Below the pieces are notes generated by a model. That model saw nothing but the letters and a program-made list of their open reading frames with translations. It had not been told where the DNA came from and did not search any database. Of a DNA stretch of 61,395 bases, positions 51,777-60,680 are shown one piece after another. The stretch is from assembly GCA_041917755.1 (NCBI GenBank), contig JAYRWY010000002.1:1-61395 (forward strand), in the 5' to 3' direction. Both the position numbers and the translations under genes were made by a program. Numbering within the stretch: position 1 is the stretch's first letter; each line of letters starts with the position of its first letter. The stretch comes from RGZA01 sp041917755 (GTDB taxonomy: Bacteria > Pseudomonadota > Alphaproteobacteria > UBA9219 > RGZA01).

Positions 51777-53530
51777 TAACGCATCTCCTCTAAAGGTTTC
51801 ACGCCAATCACGGCAAGGCCGCTAGCAATCACGGTGGTCAGCCCCTTAAGCAAGGCCAAACGCGCCATGGTCAGTTTTGGATTATCTTCAATCAGGAAAC
51901 GCAACGTCGCGTCATCCTTACCTTTATTCCAGAAGGAATGGAACATCCCCGCCAGATCATACAAATAGAAGCTGATGCGGTGTGGCTCGCGGGTTTGCGC
52001 GGCGGCTTCCACCAATTTTGGCCAATTGCACAAGAACCGAATGAGCGCAATGTCATCTTCACTCGTCAAAATACTTAAATCTGTATTCGCCAACCCCTTC
52101 ACGCTTAAGTCAGCCTTGGGGAACATTTCTGCTGCATGACGCAGAACCGAACAACACCGCGCATGTGCGTATTGAATATAGAATACGGGATTATCGCGCG
52201 ATTGTTCTTTGGTCTTGGCAAAATCGAATTCAAACTGGCTATCAAAACTGCGGGTGAGAATAGTAAAGCGCACGCTATCTGCGCCTACTTCCTCCACCAT
52301 TTCACGAAGCGTGATAATATTACCGGAACGCTTGGAAAGCTTTACCGCTTCGCCATTATTAAACACCTTCACCATCTGGCAAAACAGCACATCCAACTTC
52401 GCACTACCATCTGAAATCGCGGCAATGGCAGGCCGCATACGTTCTAAGTATCCGCCATGGTCCGCGCCAAGCACATTAATCATCAACTTAAAGCCACGCT
52501 GAACCTTGGTATAATGATATGCGATGTCAGGCATAATATATGACCATGTGCCGTCACGTTTTTTCAGTGAACGATCGCTTGAATCCCCAAACTGCGATGA
52601 ACGGAACAACGTCAACGGTTCAGGCTTCCAATCTTCCATTTCTTTCCCGCGCGGCGGCGGCAATGTGCCAACGTAAATCAGGCCTTTTTCTTCCAATGCC
52701 TTGAACACCTTATCCAGCGTGCCATTTTCAATCACGTCACGTTCATTGCTGAACACATCGTGCTTGATGCCAATCATATTCAAATCTTCACGAATAGCTT
52801 CCATCATCGCGGCAACTGCAAATTCACGAATGGGTTGCAACCACACTTCTTCTGGTTGCCCTTGCCACTTTTTTCCATCACGCGCGATAAGTTTTTCAGC
52901 CACAGGCTTTAAATACTCACCTGGATAAAGGCCTTGCGGGATTTCACCAATCGTCTCGCCCAACGCCTCGCGGTAACGTAAATGAACCGTACGCGCCAGC
53001 ACATCTACCTGCGTTCCTGCGTCATTAAAGTAATACTCACGCGTGACATCATAGCCAACTTTTTGCATGAGATTGGATAACGCATCACCAAATACCGCGC
53101 CACGTACATGGCCCGCATGCATCGGGCCAGTTGGGTTTGCCGAAACATATTCAATGCAAACTTTTTCGCCATTGCCGATTTTCAAATCACCGTAATGCGT
53201 ACCCGCATTCAAAATGGTTTTGAGCTGTTCCTGCCAGATGCTTGGCGCAAGACGTAAATTGATAAAGCCTGGCCCTGCCACTTCCACATTTGTATAGGAT
53301 GCATCGGTTTTGAGTGCCGCGACCATCGCATCGGCGATGGCGCGTGGTGGCTTGCCAATCGCCTTGGTCAATGTCATCGCAAGATTGGTTGCGATATCGC
53401 CATGCTTGGGATCTCGTGGAGCCTCAACGGTGAATTCAGGAGGTTGGGCTGGCAATACCCAGCCATTAGCGGCGGCAACTTCCGCCAGCTTTGCTTTCAA
53501 AAGAATTTTAATATGGTCATAAATCGTCAT
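51776..53530 (-). CDS. argS: Arginyl-tRNA synthetase
   Basis: Class I synthetase of 584 residues. The HIGH motif is in YVSANPTGPMHAGHVRGAVF (about 130) and the KMSKS-type motif reads AVKLSKRSGNIIT (about 390). An N-terminal additional domain (~1-110) and a C-terminal DALR anticodon-binding domain (YAHARCCSVLRHA onward, with FYLYDLAGMFHSFWN) are both complete. The ATG is at 53530. It lies 9 bp after dgt. Confidence 0.97.
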   Translation of the reverse strand: MTIYDHIKILLKAKLAEVAAANGWVLPAQPPEFTVEAPRDPKHGDIATNLAMTLTKAIGKPPRAIADAMVAALKTDASYTNVEVAGPGFINLRLAPSIWQEQLKTILNAGTHYGDLKIGNGEKVCIEYVSANPTGPMHAGHVRGAVFGDALSNLMQKVGYDVTREYYFNDAGTQVDVLARTVHLRYREALGETIGEIPQGLYPGEYLKPVAEKLIARDGKKWQGQPEEVWLQPIREFAVAAMMEAIREDLNMIGIKHDVFSNERDVIENGTLDKVFKALEEKGLIYVGTLPPPRGKEMEDWKPEPLTLFRSSQFGDSSDRSLKKRDGTWSYIMPDIAYHYTKVQRGFKLMINVLGADHGGYLERMRPAIAAISDGSAKLDVLFCQMVKVFNNGEAVKLSKRSGNIITLREMVEEVGADSVRFTILTRSFDSQFEFDFAKTKEQSRDNPVFYIQYAHARCCSVLRHAAEMFPKADLSVKGLANTDLSILTSEDDIALIRFLCNWPKLVEAAAQTREPHRISFYLYDLAGMFHSFWNKGKDDATLRFLIEDNPKLTMARLALLKGLTTVIASGLAVIGVKPLEEMR

Positions 53531-53539
53531 AGCTAAAAA

Positions 53540-54709
53540 TTACTCTAATGGTTCGTTTGGAAATAAGCGTTTGTATTCCTGCTCTGCAAAGCGGTCAGTC
53601 ATGCCCGCGATATAATCCGCAACCATTCTGGCTCGGCTCGGCAAATCTTCAAGCAATGTTTTATCGCTGAAACGCTCAACCCACGTAACAGGCAATAATG
53701 CGGGTTTATTGAAGAAGGAATCAAATAAGACCTGCACCAACCGTGCCGCCCGATCGGTCATGATTTTAACTTTTTCGGCGCGATACATGTGCTGGTGAAG
53801 GAAATGGCGCAAATCACCCAAACTGGTTTCAACGGCTTCGCTGAACGCCACAATCGGCATGTTGGCGGCACGCACATCCTCGGCTGATGTTGGTTTTAGT
53901 TTTGCAAGACGTGATTTGGTTTCCGTGAGCAGGTCTGACACCATCACGCCAATTGCTTCGCGTACAATTTCATTAATCAATCTGCGCCCTTCAATATTTG
54001 GATAACGCTTCAAGGTTTCTTTTGAAATTTTATCAAAGATGGGCAACGAGCCAAGCTCGTCGATGGTGAATAATCCTGCCTGAAAGCCATCATCAAAATC
54101 ATGAGTATTATAAGCAATATCATCCGATAGTGCCGCAATCTGGGCTTCAATGCCCGCATAGGTTCCAAGTTCTAAATCGAATTTATTTTGGAATGCCTTG
54201 ATTGTCGGCGGGATTTTATCGCCGATTAGCGGGCCGTTATGTTTCGCCACACCTTCCAGCATTTCCCATGTCAGATTGAGGCCATCAAATGCGGCATATT
54301 TTTTTTCAAGCAGCGTGAGCAAACGAAACGTTTGGTCGTTATGATAAAATCCACCATAGGGCTTCATGCATTCATTTAATGCTTTTTCGCCAGCATGGCC
54401 AAAACAGGTATGCCCCAGATCATGCGCGAGCGCCATTGCCTCGGCCAAATCCTCATCCACTTTCAGCAAGCGGGCTATGGTGCGCGCAATCTGCGCGACT
54501 TCCATGGAATGGGTCAGACGTGTTCTAAAAAAATCGCCTTCGCTTTCGATAAACACCTGCGTTTTATTGCGCAGGCGGCGGAATGCGCTGGAATGAATAA
54601 TACGGTCGCGGTCACGTTGGAACGGCCCGCGGGTGGGGCTGGCGGCTTCGTCAATTAGTCGGCCACGGCTTTTATGGGAAAGGGTCGCAAAGGGGGCTAA
54701 ATCAGGCAT
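53540..54709 (-). CDS. dgt: Deoxyguanosinetriphosphate triphosphohydrolase-like protein
   Basis: 389-residue HD-domain enzyme hydrolysing dNTPs to nucleoside and triphosphate. SRGRLIDEAASPTRGPFQRD and FRRLRNKTQVF open the protein. The metal-binding residues are in TRLTHSMEVAQIART (His), MALAHDLGHTCFGHAGEKA (HD) and DDIAYNTHDFDDG (Asp). It is the type-2 (shorter) bacterial subfamily usual in alphaproteobacteria. It is divergent from fumC. Confidence 0.94.
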   Translation of the reverse strand: MPDLAPFATLSHKSRGRLIDEAASPTRGPFQRDRDRIIHSSAFRRLRNKTQVFIESEGDFFRTRLTHSMEVAQIARTIARLLKVDEDLAEAMALAHDLGHTCFGHAGEKALNECMKPYGGFYHNDQTFRLLTLLEKKYAAFDGLNLTWEMLEGVAKHNGPLIGDKIPPTIKAFQNKFDLELGTYAGIEAQIAALSDDIAYNTHDFDDGFQAGLFTIDELGSLPIFDKISKETLKRYPNIEGRRLINEIVREAIGVMVSDLLTETKSRLAKLKPTSAEDVRAANMPIVAFSEAVETSLGDLRHFLHQHMYRAEKVKIMTDRAARLVQVLFDSFFNKPALLPVTWVERFSDKTLLEDLPSRARMVADYIAGMTDRFAEQEYKRLFPNEPLE

Positions 54710-54757
54710 GGAAAAGGTTTACCCTAACTGTCGGAAAAATCACCAAAAAACGTGATG

Positions 54758-54785
54758 TTGATTAACTTATTTTGCTTGGTAAAGT
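54758..54785 (+). promoter_or_regulatory. Candidate sigma-70 promoter for fumC
   Basis: TTGATT (54758-54763), a 16-bp spacer and TAAAGT (54780-54785) resemble -35 and -10 hexamers, about 40 bp upstream of the fumC ATG, which has an AAAAGG ribosome site. This is the best match in the 116-bp divergent gap with dgt. Confidence 0.35.
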
Positions 54786-54825
54786 ACCCCCCTCTTTCTA
54801 AACATCTTCATAAAAAGGTCATTTC

Positions 54826-56244
54826 ATGTCCGCGCTAGCCACAGCCAATAAATCCTCATCCGTTCGTAGCGAAACCGATAGCTTCGGCCCGATCGATGTA
54901 GCATCCGACAAATACTGGGGCGCGCAAACGCAACGCAGTTTGCAGAATTTCAAAATTGGTGGCCAACGCATGCCGGAAGCACTTATTCGTGCATTTGGCA
55001 TTTTGAAAAAAGCAGCCGCCGAAACCAATATGGAGCTTGGCGCGCTTGATAAAACCTTGGCCGACGGCATTTGCAAAGCAGCTGATGAAGTGATTAGCGG
55101 CAAGCTCGCCGATCATTTCCCATTGGTGGTTTGGCAAACCGGTTCAGGCACGCAAACCAACATGAATGTGAATGAAGTAATTTCCAACCGCGCCATTGAA
55201 TTGATGGGAGGTGTTGTGGGCAGCAAGAAACCCGTTCACCCCAATGACCACGTGAATATGGGCCAGTCATCCAATGACAGTTTCCCAACTGCCATGCATA
55301 TTGCGGCGGCACAGGAAATTGTGAATTTGCTTATCCCTGCCCTTACCCATTTGCATGGCGCATTGGATAAAAAAGCCAAGGAATTCGCTAATATTGTGAA
55401 AATTGGCCGCACCCATTTGCAAGATGCAACGCCCGTTACCCTCGGCCAGGAATTCTCAGGCTATGCCATGCAGGTACAGCTTGCGATTGCCAGAGCAAAG
55501 GAATGCCTGCAACGCATCTATCCATTGGCGCAGGGCGGCACCGCCGTGGGCACAGGCTTGAATTGCAAAAAAGGCTTTGCCGAATTATTTGCCAAAAAAG
55601 TTGCGGCAATGACCGGCCAACCATTCATCACGGCTGCCAATAAATTTGAAGCAATGGCTGCCCATGACGCGATGGTGGAGGCATCCGGCGTGATGAACAC
55701 GATTGCGGTGTCCTTCATGAAGATTGCCAATGATATTCGTTTGCTGGGTTCGGGCCCACGTTGCGGTATTGGTGAAATCAGCCTGCCGGAAAATGAACCC
55801 GGTTCATCCATCATGCCCGGCAAGGTGAACCCAACCCAATCTGAAGCGATGACCATGGTGTGCGCCCAAGTCATGGGCAACCATGTGGCAGTATCCATCG
55901 GCGGCTCCAACGGTCACTTTGAATTGAACGTGTTTAAGCCCGTTATTATTCATAATTTGTTGCAATCCATTCGCTTGCTGGCCGACAGCGCCAACAGCTT
56001 CACCGATAATTGCGTGGTGGGTATTACGGCCAATGAAGATCGCATCAAAAAAATCGTCAATGAAAGCCTGATGCTGGTGACCGCGCTTAACCCGCATATC
56101 GGTTACGATAACGCCGCCAAAATTGCCAAGAAAGCACATGCCGAAGGCAAAACTTTGAAGGAAGTAGCACTTGAACTCGGCTTGCTCACGGCAGAGAAAT
56201 TCGATGAAGTTGTGCGCCCAGAACAAATGGTCGGCGAGAAGTAA
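54826..56244 (+). CDS. fumC: Class II fumarate hydratase
   Basis: Reversible hydration of fumarate to malate; iron-independent. 472 residues. The signature GSSIMPGKVNPTQSEAMTMV (about 325) contains the mobile catalytic Ser loop. TGSGTQTNMNVNEVISNRA and GRTHLQDATPVTLGQEFSGY are the other active-site blocks. It is followed 5 bp later by the ribbon-helix-helix gene, a conserved alphaproteobacterial pairing. Confidence 0.97.
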   Translation: MSALATANKSSSVRSETDSFGPIDVASDKYWGAQTQRSLQNFKIGGQRMPEALIRAFGILKKAAAETNMELGALDKTLADGICKAADEVISGKLADHFPLVVWQTGSGTQTNMNVNEVISNRAIELMGGVVGSKKPVHPNDHVNMGQSSNDSFPTAMHIAAAQEIVNLLIPALTHLHGALDKKAKEFANIVKIGRTHLQDATPVTLGQEFSGYAMQVQLAIARAKECLQRIYPLAQGGTAVGTGLNCKKGFAELFAKKVAAMTGQPFITAANKFEAMAAHDAMVEASGVMNTIAVSFMKIANDIRLLGSGPRCGIGEISLPENEPGSSIMPGKVNPTQSEAMTMVCAQVMGNHVAVSIGGSNGHFELNVFKPVIIHNLLQSIRLLADSANSFTDNCVVGITANEDRIKKIVNESLMLVTALNPHIGYDNAAKIAKKAHAEGKTLKEVALELGLLTAEKFDEVVRPEQMVGEK

Positions 56245-56249
56245 TCGCC

Positions 56250-56453
56250 GTGCCCCTCAAGAAACACTCACTGACGCTGGGCGGTCACCGCACCAGCATC
56301 AGCCTTGAGGATATCTTCTGGCAACAGCTGGCCATTCTGGCAAAGCGTCAAAACAAATCCGTTCAAGAGCTGATTGAAGCAATTGATAAAACGCGTCAAG
56401 GCAATCTTTCCAGTGCCATTCGTGTTTACGTGGTTGAAGCGCTGCTGAAGTAA
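56250..56453 (+). CDS. Ribbon-helix-helix domain protein
   Basis: 67 residues from a GTG at 56250. The sequence HSLTLGGHRTSISLEDIFW, followed by a helix and NLSSAIRVYVVEAL, matches the ribbon-helix-helix (RHH_4) proteins found next to fumC in alphaproteobacteria. These are probable small DNA-binding proteins of unknown target. It ends directly against the convergent DUF1192 gene. Confidence 0.87.
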   Translation: MPLKKHSLTLGGHRTSISLEDIFWQQLAILAKRQNKSVQELIEAIDKTRQGNLSSAIRVYVVEALLK

Positions 56454-56636
56454 CTACGATTTAAAAAATGCGGCCGCCGCTGATTTATGTGATTGCTTGC
56501 GCACAATTTCTTCACGCGTGCGGACAATTTCCGCCTCCAGCATGGCGATATATTCCTCCAAATCCCCAACCGAAATCGATGACAAATCCTTGGGTTTTGG
56601 CTTTTGTTTGCGGGGTTCAAAGTCTTCTAAATCCAT
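56454..56636 (-). CDS. DUF1192 family small protein
   Basis: 60 residues. An N-terminal acidic/basic stretch (EDFEPRKQKPKPKDLSSISV) is followed by a coiled-coil helix (LEEYIAMLEAEIVRTREEIV) and an Ala-rich end with AAAFFKS, the standard DUF1192 pattern. Function unknown. Convergent with the RHH gene with no intergenic space. Confidence 0.87.
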   Translation of the reverse strand: MDLEDFEPRKQKPKPKDLSSISVGDLEEYIAMLEAEIVRTREEIVRKQSHKSAAAAFFKS

Positions 56637-56693
56637 ACTTAACCTTTGTTTGCTAGGAATAACTCACTTTAACCGCCTACGAATAATTTGTAA

Positions 56694-57239
56694 ATGAAGC
56701 TCGAAAATCTCACGCCCGAACAACAAAAAGAATGGCAAGCCCTGCAGGACGAAAATAAACGTCTGCATGAAAAACTGCAAACCATGGAAACCGTGCAGGC
56801 TATTTCTGCGCTTGGAAATTCAGCCTCCACTATTCTCACCCGCCCGGAATTCGTGCGTGAAATTGCACGCATGGTGGCACATGATGAACGCTATGGCGGC
56901 ATATCCTGTCTATTGGTGATGAGCTTTGATGGATTACTGGAACATAAAACAAAACTTGGCGCATCGCTCTACGATCACTTGATGAAGGTGATTACTGAAA
57001 CTGTGATTGGCGGCGTGCGCGCCTGCGATGTGGTTGGCCGAACCGGCAGCAATGATTTTAGTATCATGCTGACCCGCTGCAAACTGGATGACGCCGAGAA
57101 AAAAGCCGAAGCCCTCATCACCACCATCAAACAAAAACTTGATCCGCTCTTGAGCGGCAAAGCGGCAATTGAACTGAGTTATGTGGTGAGCATTTTGAAT
57201 AACCGCGATGATGCAAAAAAATCGCTGCCGCCCAAATAG
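56694..57239 (+). CDS. Degenerate GGDEF-like domain protein
   Basis: 181 residues. An N-terminal coiled coil (~5-35, QQKEWQALQDENKRLHEKLQ) leads into a single domain with the GGDEF fold pattern: LTRPEFVREIARMV, LLVMSFDGLLEHKTKLGA and VRACDVVGRTGSNDFSIML. The signature GGDEF reads GSNDF (residues 118-122), and the upstream metal-binding DxxxFK motif is also not conserved, so diguanylate cyclase activity is unlikely. It may bind nucleotide or serve as an interaction domain. There is no clear Shine-Dalgarno before the ATG at 56694. It is convergent with a DUF465 gene, with no spacer. Confidence 0.75.
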   Translation: MKLENLTPEQQKEWQALQDENKRLHEKLQTMETVQAISALGNSASTILTRPEFVREIARMVAHDERYGGISCLLVMSFDGLLEHKTKLGASLYDHLMKVITETVIGGVRACDVVGRTGSNDFSIMLTRCKLDDAEKKAEALITTIKQKLDPLLSGKAAIELSYVVSILNNRDDAKKSLPPK

Positions 57240-57440
57240 CTAGGCGATGATATCCGGGATAAGCATCCCTTCGATTTTTACAATATCGTCCTTCAACTGC
57301 AATTTACGCTTTTTCAAGCGACGCATTTGCAGTTCATCACGGGGATAGGCTTCTTCCAGACGGGTCAAAATATCGTCAAGGTCGCGATGCTCTTGTTTGA
57401 GAGCTGAAAGCCTGTCACGTAACTGGTTTAGATGGTCCAT
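57240..57440 (-). CDS. DUF465 (YdcH-like) small protein
   Basis: 66 residues from the ATG at 57440 (an alternative in-frame ATG at 57488 adds 16 residues). The helical hairpin pattern LKQEHRDLDDILTRLEEAYP, followed by DELQMRRLKKRKLQLKDDIV, defines DUF465, a family of small basic coiled-coil proteins of unknown function. A second member is at 59022, beyond the phosphofructokinase gene. Confidence 0.85.
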   Translation of the reverse strand: MDHLNQLRDRLSALKQEHRDLDDILTRLEEAYPRDELQMRRLKKRKLQLKDDIVKIEGMLIPDIIA

Positions 57441-57575
57441 AAGCAATAAACGAGCCCTAATATCCTGAAAGGACGCAGAAAATAACACTTTGGCCGATGA
57501 AAATATATAAAATTCTTAAAGATTTGGTAACTGCCCCTATGTGTAAATTATTGGCTCATTTCTAGGGATATCTCC

Positions 57576-58673
57576 ATGGCTGATGCCTCCAAAAACCCAC
57601 CTAAAAAGCTTGGCCTACTAACCAGCGGCGGCGACTGTGCAGGCTTGAATGCGGTTATCCGTGCGGTTGTGACACATGCCATTCGTACCTATGGCTGGGA
57701 AGTAGTCGGGATTTGTGAAGGCACACACGGGCTGATTTACAGCCCGCCGCACACCGTGCCCCTCACCATTGAAAAAATGGATTCGGAACTGTTACGTCGT
57801 GGCGGTACGATTCTAGGCACCACCAATAAGGGCGACCCGTTCGCCTTCCCCACCCCGGTTGGCAAAAAAGATTTATCGGATGATATCCTGCGCGGCTTCA
57901 AAGGCCTTGGACTTGATATGCTGATTGGCGTTGGCGGTGATGGCAGCCTGAGTATTCTCAAACGTCTTGCCGATAAAGGTGGCATCAAACTGGTGGGCAT
58001 TCCCAAAACAATTGATAACGATGTGGGGGCAACGGAAATGTCGGTTGGGTTTTCAACCGCCGTGGATATCGCAACCGAAGCACTCGATAGATTGCAGCCA
58101 ACCGCCGCAAGCCATAACCGTGTGATGGTATTAGAAGTCATGGGACGCGATGCGGGGCATATCGCGCTCAACTCCGGCATTGCCGGCGGCGCAGACGTAA
58201 TCTTGATGCCGGAAATCCCCTATGACATTGATAAGGTTGCCGCACACATCAACTCCATTCGCAAAAATGGCCGCAACTTCTCGCTGGTGATTGTCTCCGA
58301 AGCGGTAACTACTAAATCTGGCAAAAAAATCAGTAAAGTATTCTCCGATCAACAAAAGCGCCTGGGCGGCATTGGCGACTATATCGGCCAACAAATCGCT
58401 GAAAAATGTAATGCAGAGGTACGCGTAACTGTGCTCGGGCACGTGCAACGCGGCGGCCAACCAAGTGCGCAAGACCGCGTTATTGCATCAGCCATGGGTG
58501 TGCATGCCGTTGATTGTTTGGCACAAGGTAAATTCGATCGCATGGTGTGTTGGCGTTATCGTCACGTTGAAGACGTACCGCTTGCCGAAGCCATCGCCAC
58601 CTACCGCGATGTTGAATTAGATGGGCCATTGGTTGCCACTGCTCGCGGCCTTGGCATTTGTCTTGGTGATTAG
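57576..58673 (+). CDS. pfkA: 6-phosphofructokinase (ATP- or PPi-dependent, mixed signature)
   Basis: Phosphorylates fructose 6-phosphate to the 1,6-bisphosphate. 365 residues. LLTSGGDCAGLNAVIRAV opens the fold, GVGGDGSLSILKRL (about 117-130) is the phosphate-donor site, GIPKTIDNDVGATE (about 141-154) the catalytic site, and LEVMGRDAGHIALNSGIAGG and TVLGHVQRGGQPSAQD follow. The Gly after the catalytic Asp in GGDGS is the ATP-type residue, while Lys in PKTIDND is the PPi-type residue, so the cosubstrate cannot be assigned. AGGGA lies upstream of the ATG at 57576. Confidence 0.94.
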   Translation: MADASKNPPKKLGLLTSGGDCAGLNAVIRAVVTHAIRTYGWEVVGICEGTHGLIYSPPHTVPLTIEKMDSELLRRGGTILGTTNKGDPFAFPTPVGKKDLSDDILRGFKGLGLDMLIGVGGDGSLSILKRLADKGGIKLVGIPKTIDNDVGATEMSVGFSTAVDIATEALDRLQPTAASHNRVMVLEVMGRDAGHIALNSGIAGGADVILMPEIPYDIDKVAAHINSIRKNGRNFSLVIVSEAVTTKSGKKISKVFSDQQKRLGGIGDYIGQQIAEKCNAEVRVTVLGHVQRGGQPSAQDRVIASAMGVHAVDCLAQGKFDRMVCWRYRHVEDVPLAEAIATYRDVELDGPLVATARGLGICLGD

Positions 58674-59021
58674 ACGATTCAAAAATCACGCTTAACCGAT
58701 TGCTAATTTCGGTAAAAATTTCGTGCAACTAAATTAAGATTATATTTACTGCACTGCGGCATTCTGTTCATTCCGTCTGTGAATACACTACGGTAATTTA
58801 TTGAAATGATTAGGCTGAATTGAACAATTGCCATCAAATTCCTTTGAGTTTTAGAAGTAAATTTTTAGTAAAGATTAGCTTATAAACCTCACCAGAATCG
58901 GCTATAGTAGATTCTAGTTACAGACAACATCTTTTATTGTCTGTTGCTGAAAAGCCCCGAAGAGAAGTCCAAGAAGAAAGTACTGTCCAGTTGAATTAAG
59001 CGTCCAACAAAGGAGGAAATC
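58674..59021 (+). promoter_or_regulatory. 348-bp gap: leader and likely promoter of the second DUF465 gene
   Basis: No gene seen. From the left: a weak ACCGA/TCGGT stem after pfkA (58694-58712), TTAACCGATTGCTAAT (one base off a CtrA full site, 58692-58707), then AT-rich sequence. A TATAGT -10 candidate is at 58903-58908 (its -35, TTATAA, is poor). Next comes the hairpin ACAGACAA / TTGTCTGT (58920-58927, 58937-58944), and finally a near-perfect AAAGGAGG ribosome site just before the ATG at 59022. The leader between hairpin and start is ~77 nt. Confidence 0.45.
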
Positions 59022-59252
59022 ATGGCACTAGGTCAGCGTATAGTAGCACTCCACAAACGGCACGAATGGTTAGACGAAGTATTGGTCGAGGAAATGAATC
59101 ACCCCCACCCAGATGAAATCCGGATGGCACAAATCAAAAAATCGAAACTGCGGGTGAAAGACGAAATTCAACAATTAGAAAAAATGGAAGCACAGTATCT
59201 GCGCTCGATTGCAGATGAAGGCCACTTCCGCAAAAAAGCGGTGAGGCACTAA
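59022..59252 (+). CDS. DUF465 (YdcH-like) small protein
   Basis: 76 residues. IVALHKRHEWLDEVLVEEM, followed by DEIRMAQIKKSKLRVKDEIQ, has the DUF465 helical-hairpin pattern and is paralogous to the protein at 57240. A tail with SIADEGHFRKKAVRH follows. The strong ribosome site, a long structured leader and its own terminator suggest an abundantly made single-gene transcript. Function unknown. Confidence 0.9.
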   Translation: MALGQRIVALHKRHEWLDEVLVEEMNHPHPDEIRMAQIKKSKLRVKDEIQQLEKMEAQYLRSIADEGHFRKKAVRH

Positions 59253-59296
59253 CAGGCGATAACATTCGCGCTCCCCCGTAAGAGAAACGCCTAAAC

Positions 59297-59341
59297 AAAC
59301 CCCGCCCCCAACACGTAACAGTGCTTCGGGCGGGGTTTTTA
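59297..59341 (+). terminator. Rho-independent terminator after the second DUF465 gene
   Basis: The 11-bp stem AAACCCCGCCC (59297-59307) / GGGCGGGGTTT (59328-59338) has a 20-nt loop and is followed by a T-run. It overlaps the stop of the convergent RluA-type gene by 3 bp and may also limit that transcript. Confidence 0.88.
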
Positions 59342-60019
59342 TTTGAGCTCAAGATTCCGTATTTTTTTTGTCCCCAAGACATTCCTGAATACATCACGCA
59401 TATGCGCAGGCAATGGCGCACGCACCGCCAGGATATTTCCATCACGGGTTGGCAAATGTATTTCACGAGCGTGCAGAAATAGCGGCGGGTTTGCATTAGT
59501 TCCGTATTTTTCATCGCCTAGTATCGGATGACCAATAGAGCGAAGATGCACCCGCAATTGGTGGGTTCTACCGGTAATTGGGCGCAAGCGCACAAGGCTT
59601 AATCCCTCACCAATGGCCAATAAATCCACTTCTGTCTGGGCCTGCTTTCCGCCCTCGCCTATACGACTTAAATTGGCGTCCTTGTCATATAGCAGCGGTG
59701 AATTGATCGTGGTCTGCCGAACCGTTAGCTCCCCATTGACCACAGCGAAATATACTTTTTTAACCAGACGCGCTTCGAATATTTTATGCAGCCGCCTGCG
59801 ACCATTTGATGTAAATCCTACCACTAAGCAACCCGAGGTGTGCTTATCCAGACGATGCACATAATGTGGCGATGCATTCTTTATTCCACGCCGAACGCAC
59901 AACCGGATATTATCAGCAAACATATCGGCAAATTGGCTGGCAAAATCCTGCACTGGGATATTACCTGGCTTATTGAGGACAGCCATTTCTTCATTATGAT
60001 AAAGCAGCATATCAGACAT
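59339..60019 (-). CDS. RluA-family pseudouridine synthase
   Basis: 226 residues from the ATG at 60019; a frame to 60067 is less likely. The catalytic block is YVHRLDKHTSGCLVVGFT (Asp of HRLD), with AVLNKPGNIPVQDF before it and RLRPITGRTHQLRVHLRSIG and PILGDEKYG after. It lacks an S4 domain and is short, like RluC/TruC-type single-domain enzymes. It isomerises uridine in rRNA or tRNA; the site is not determinable. Confidence 0.9.
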   Translation of the reverse strand: MSDMLLYHNEEMAVLNKPGNIPVQDFASQFADMFADNIRLCVRRGIKNASPHYVHRLDKHTSGCLVVGFTSNGRRRLHKIFEARLVKKVYFAVVNGELTVRQTTINSPLLYDKDANLSRIGEGGKQAQTEVDLLAIGEGLSLVRLRPITGRTHQLRVHLRSIGHPILGDEKYGTNANPPLFLHAREIHLPTRDGNILAVRAPLPAHMRDVFRNVLGTKKIRNLELK

Positions 60020-60164
60020 CTGGCACAGCCCATTTGATTGCAGGTGGCCAAATCCTAGTAGCCGCAAATACTTTCAACAATAACGCCACAGATATGAATT
60101 AATGCTGTGATTATTGGGCTTTTTAGTAATATCATTCTTCTGAAGATTAATGGAGCCCACATAC

Positions 60165-60659
60165 ATGACCGCCCCCATTCCAGAATTCAAAATTTCCAGA
60201 GTATTTAATGCACCACTGCAAAAATCATGGGATGCATGGACACAAAAAAATCAACTCGATAAATGGTTCGGTCCCAAAGGTGTACCGATTGTCACCAGTA
60301 CCATGAATTTCAAGGTGGGTGGCGCGTATCATTACGGCATGCAATTACCGGTTGGCGGCATCATGTGGGGGCGCTGGATATTTCGCGAAATCACACCATT
60401 ATCACGCATTGTGTGGGAACATGGATTTAGTGATGAAACAGGCACGAAGTGCACTCGTCACCCCTTCGCACCAACATGGCCGTTGCAGATGGTTTCAACC
60501 CTCACCTTCACTGAGCAAGGCGGCCAAACAACCATCACACTGTCGTTGGTATGTGAAAACGCAAATGACGTAGAAGGCGCAACCTTCGCAGCCGGCATCC
60601 CCAGCATGACGCAAGGCTTTGGTGCAACTTTTGACCAGTTGGCTGAGTTTCTCAAATAA
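60165..60659 (+). CDS. SRPBCC / AHSA1-domain protein
   Basis: 164 residues from the ATG at 60165 (GGAG at 60152; an ATG at 60150 lies within that site). ISRVFNAPLQKSWDAWTQKN and LDKWFGPKGVPIVTS open the AHSA1/START-like fold, with STLTFTEQGGQTTITL and MTQGFGATFDQLAEFL near the end. These are hydrophobic-ligand-binding domains of broad, mostly unknown function. Stand-alone gene with its own terminator before the rRNA operon. Confidence 0.88.
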   Translation: MTAPIPEFKISRVFNAPLQKSWDAWTQKNQLDKWFGPKGVPIVTSTMNFKVGGAYHYGMQLPVGGIMWGRWIFREITPLSRIVWEHGFSDETGTKCTRHPFAPTWPLQMVSTLTFTEQGGQTTITLSLVCENANDVEGATFAAGIPSMTQGFGATFDQLAEFLK

Positions 60660-60680
60660 CTGTACCCAAGCACAGCCAAC

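Noticed and set aside
58480..58728. Minus-strand 82-codon frame at the end of pfkA extending into the gap
   Set aside because: Mostly antisense to pfkA with unlikely composition; no ribosome site and no similarity that I recognise.
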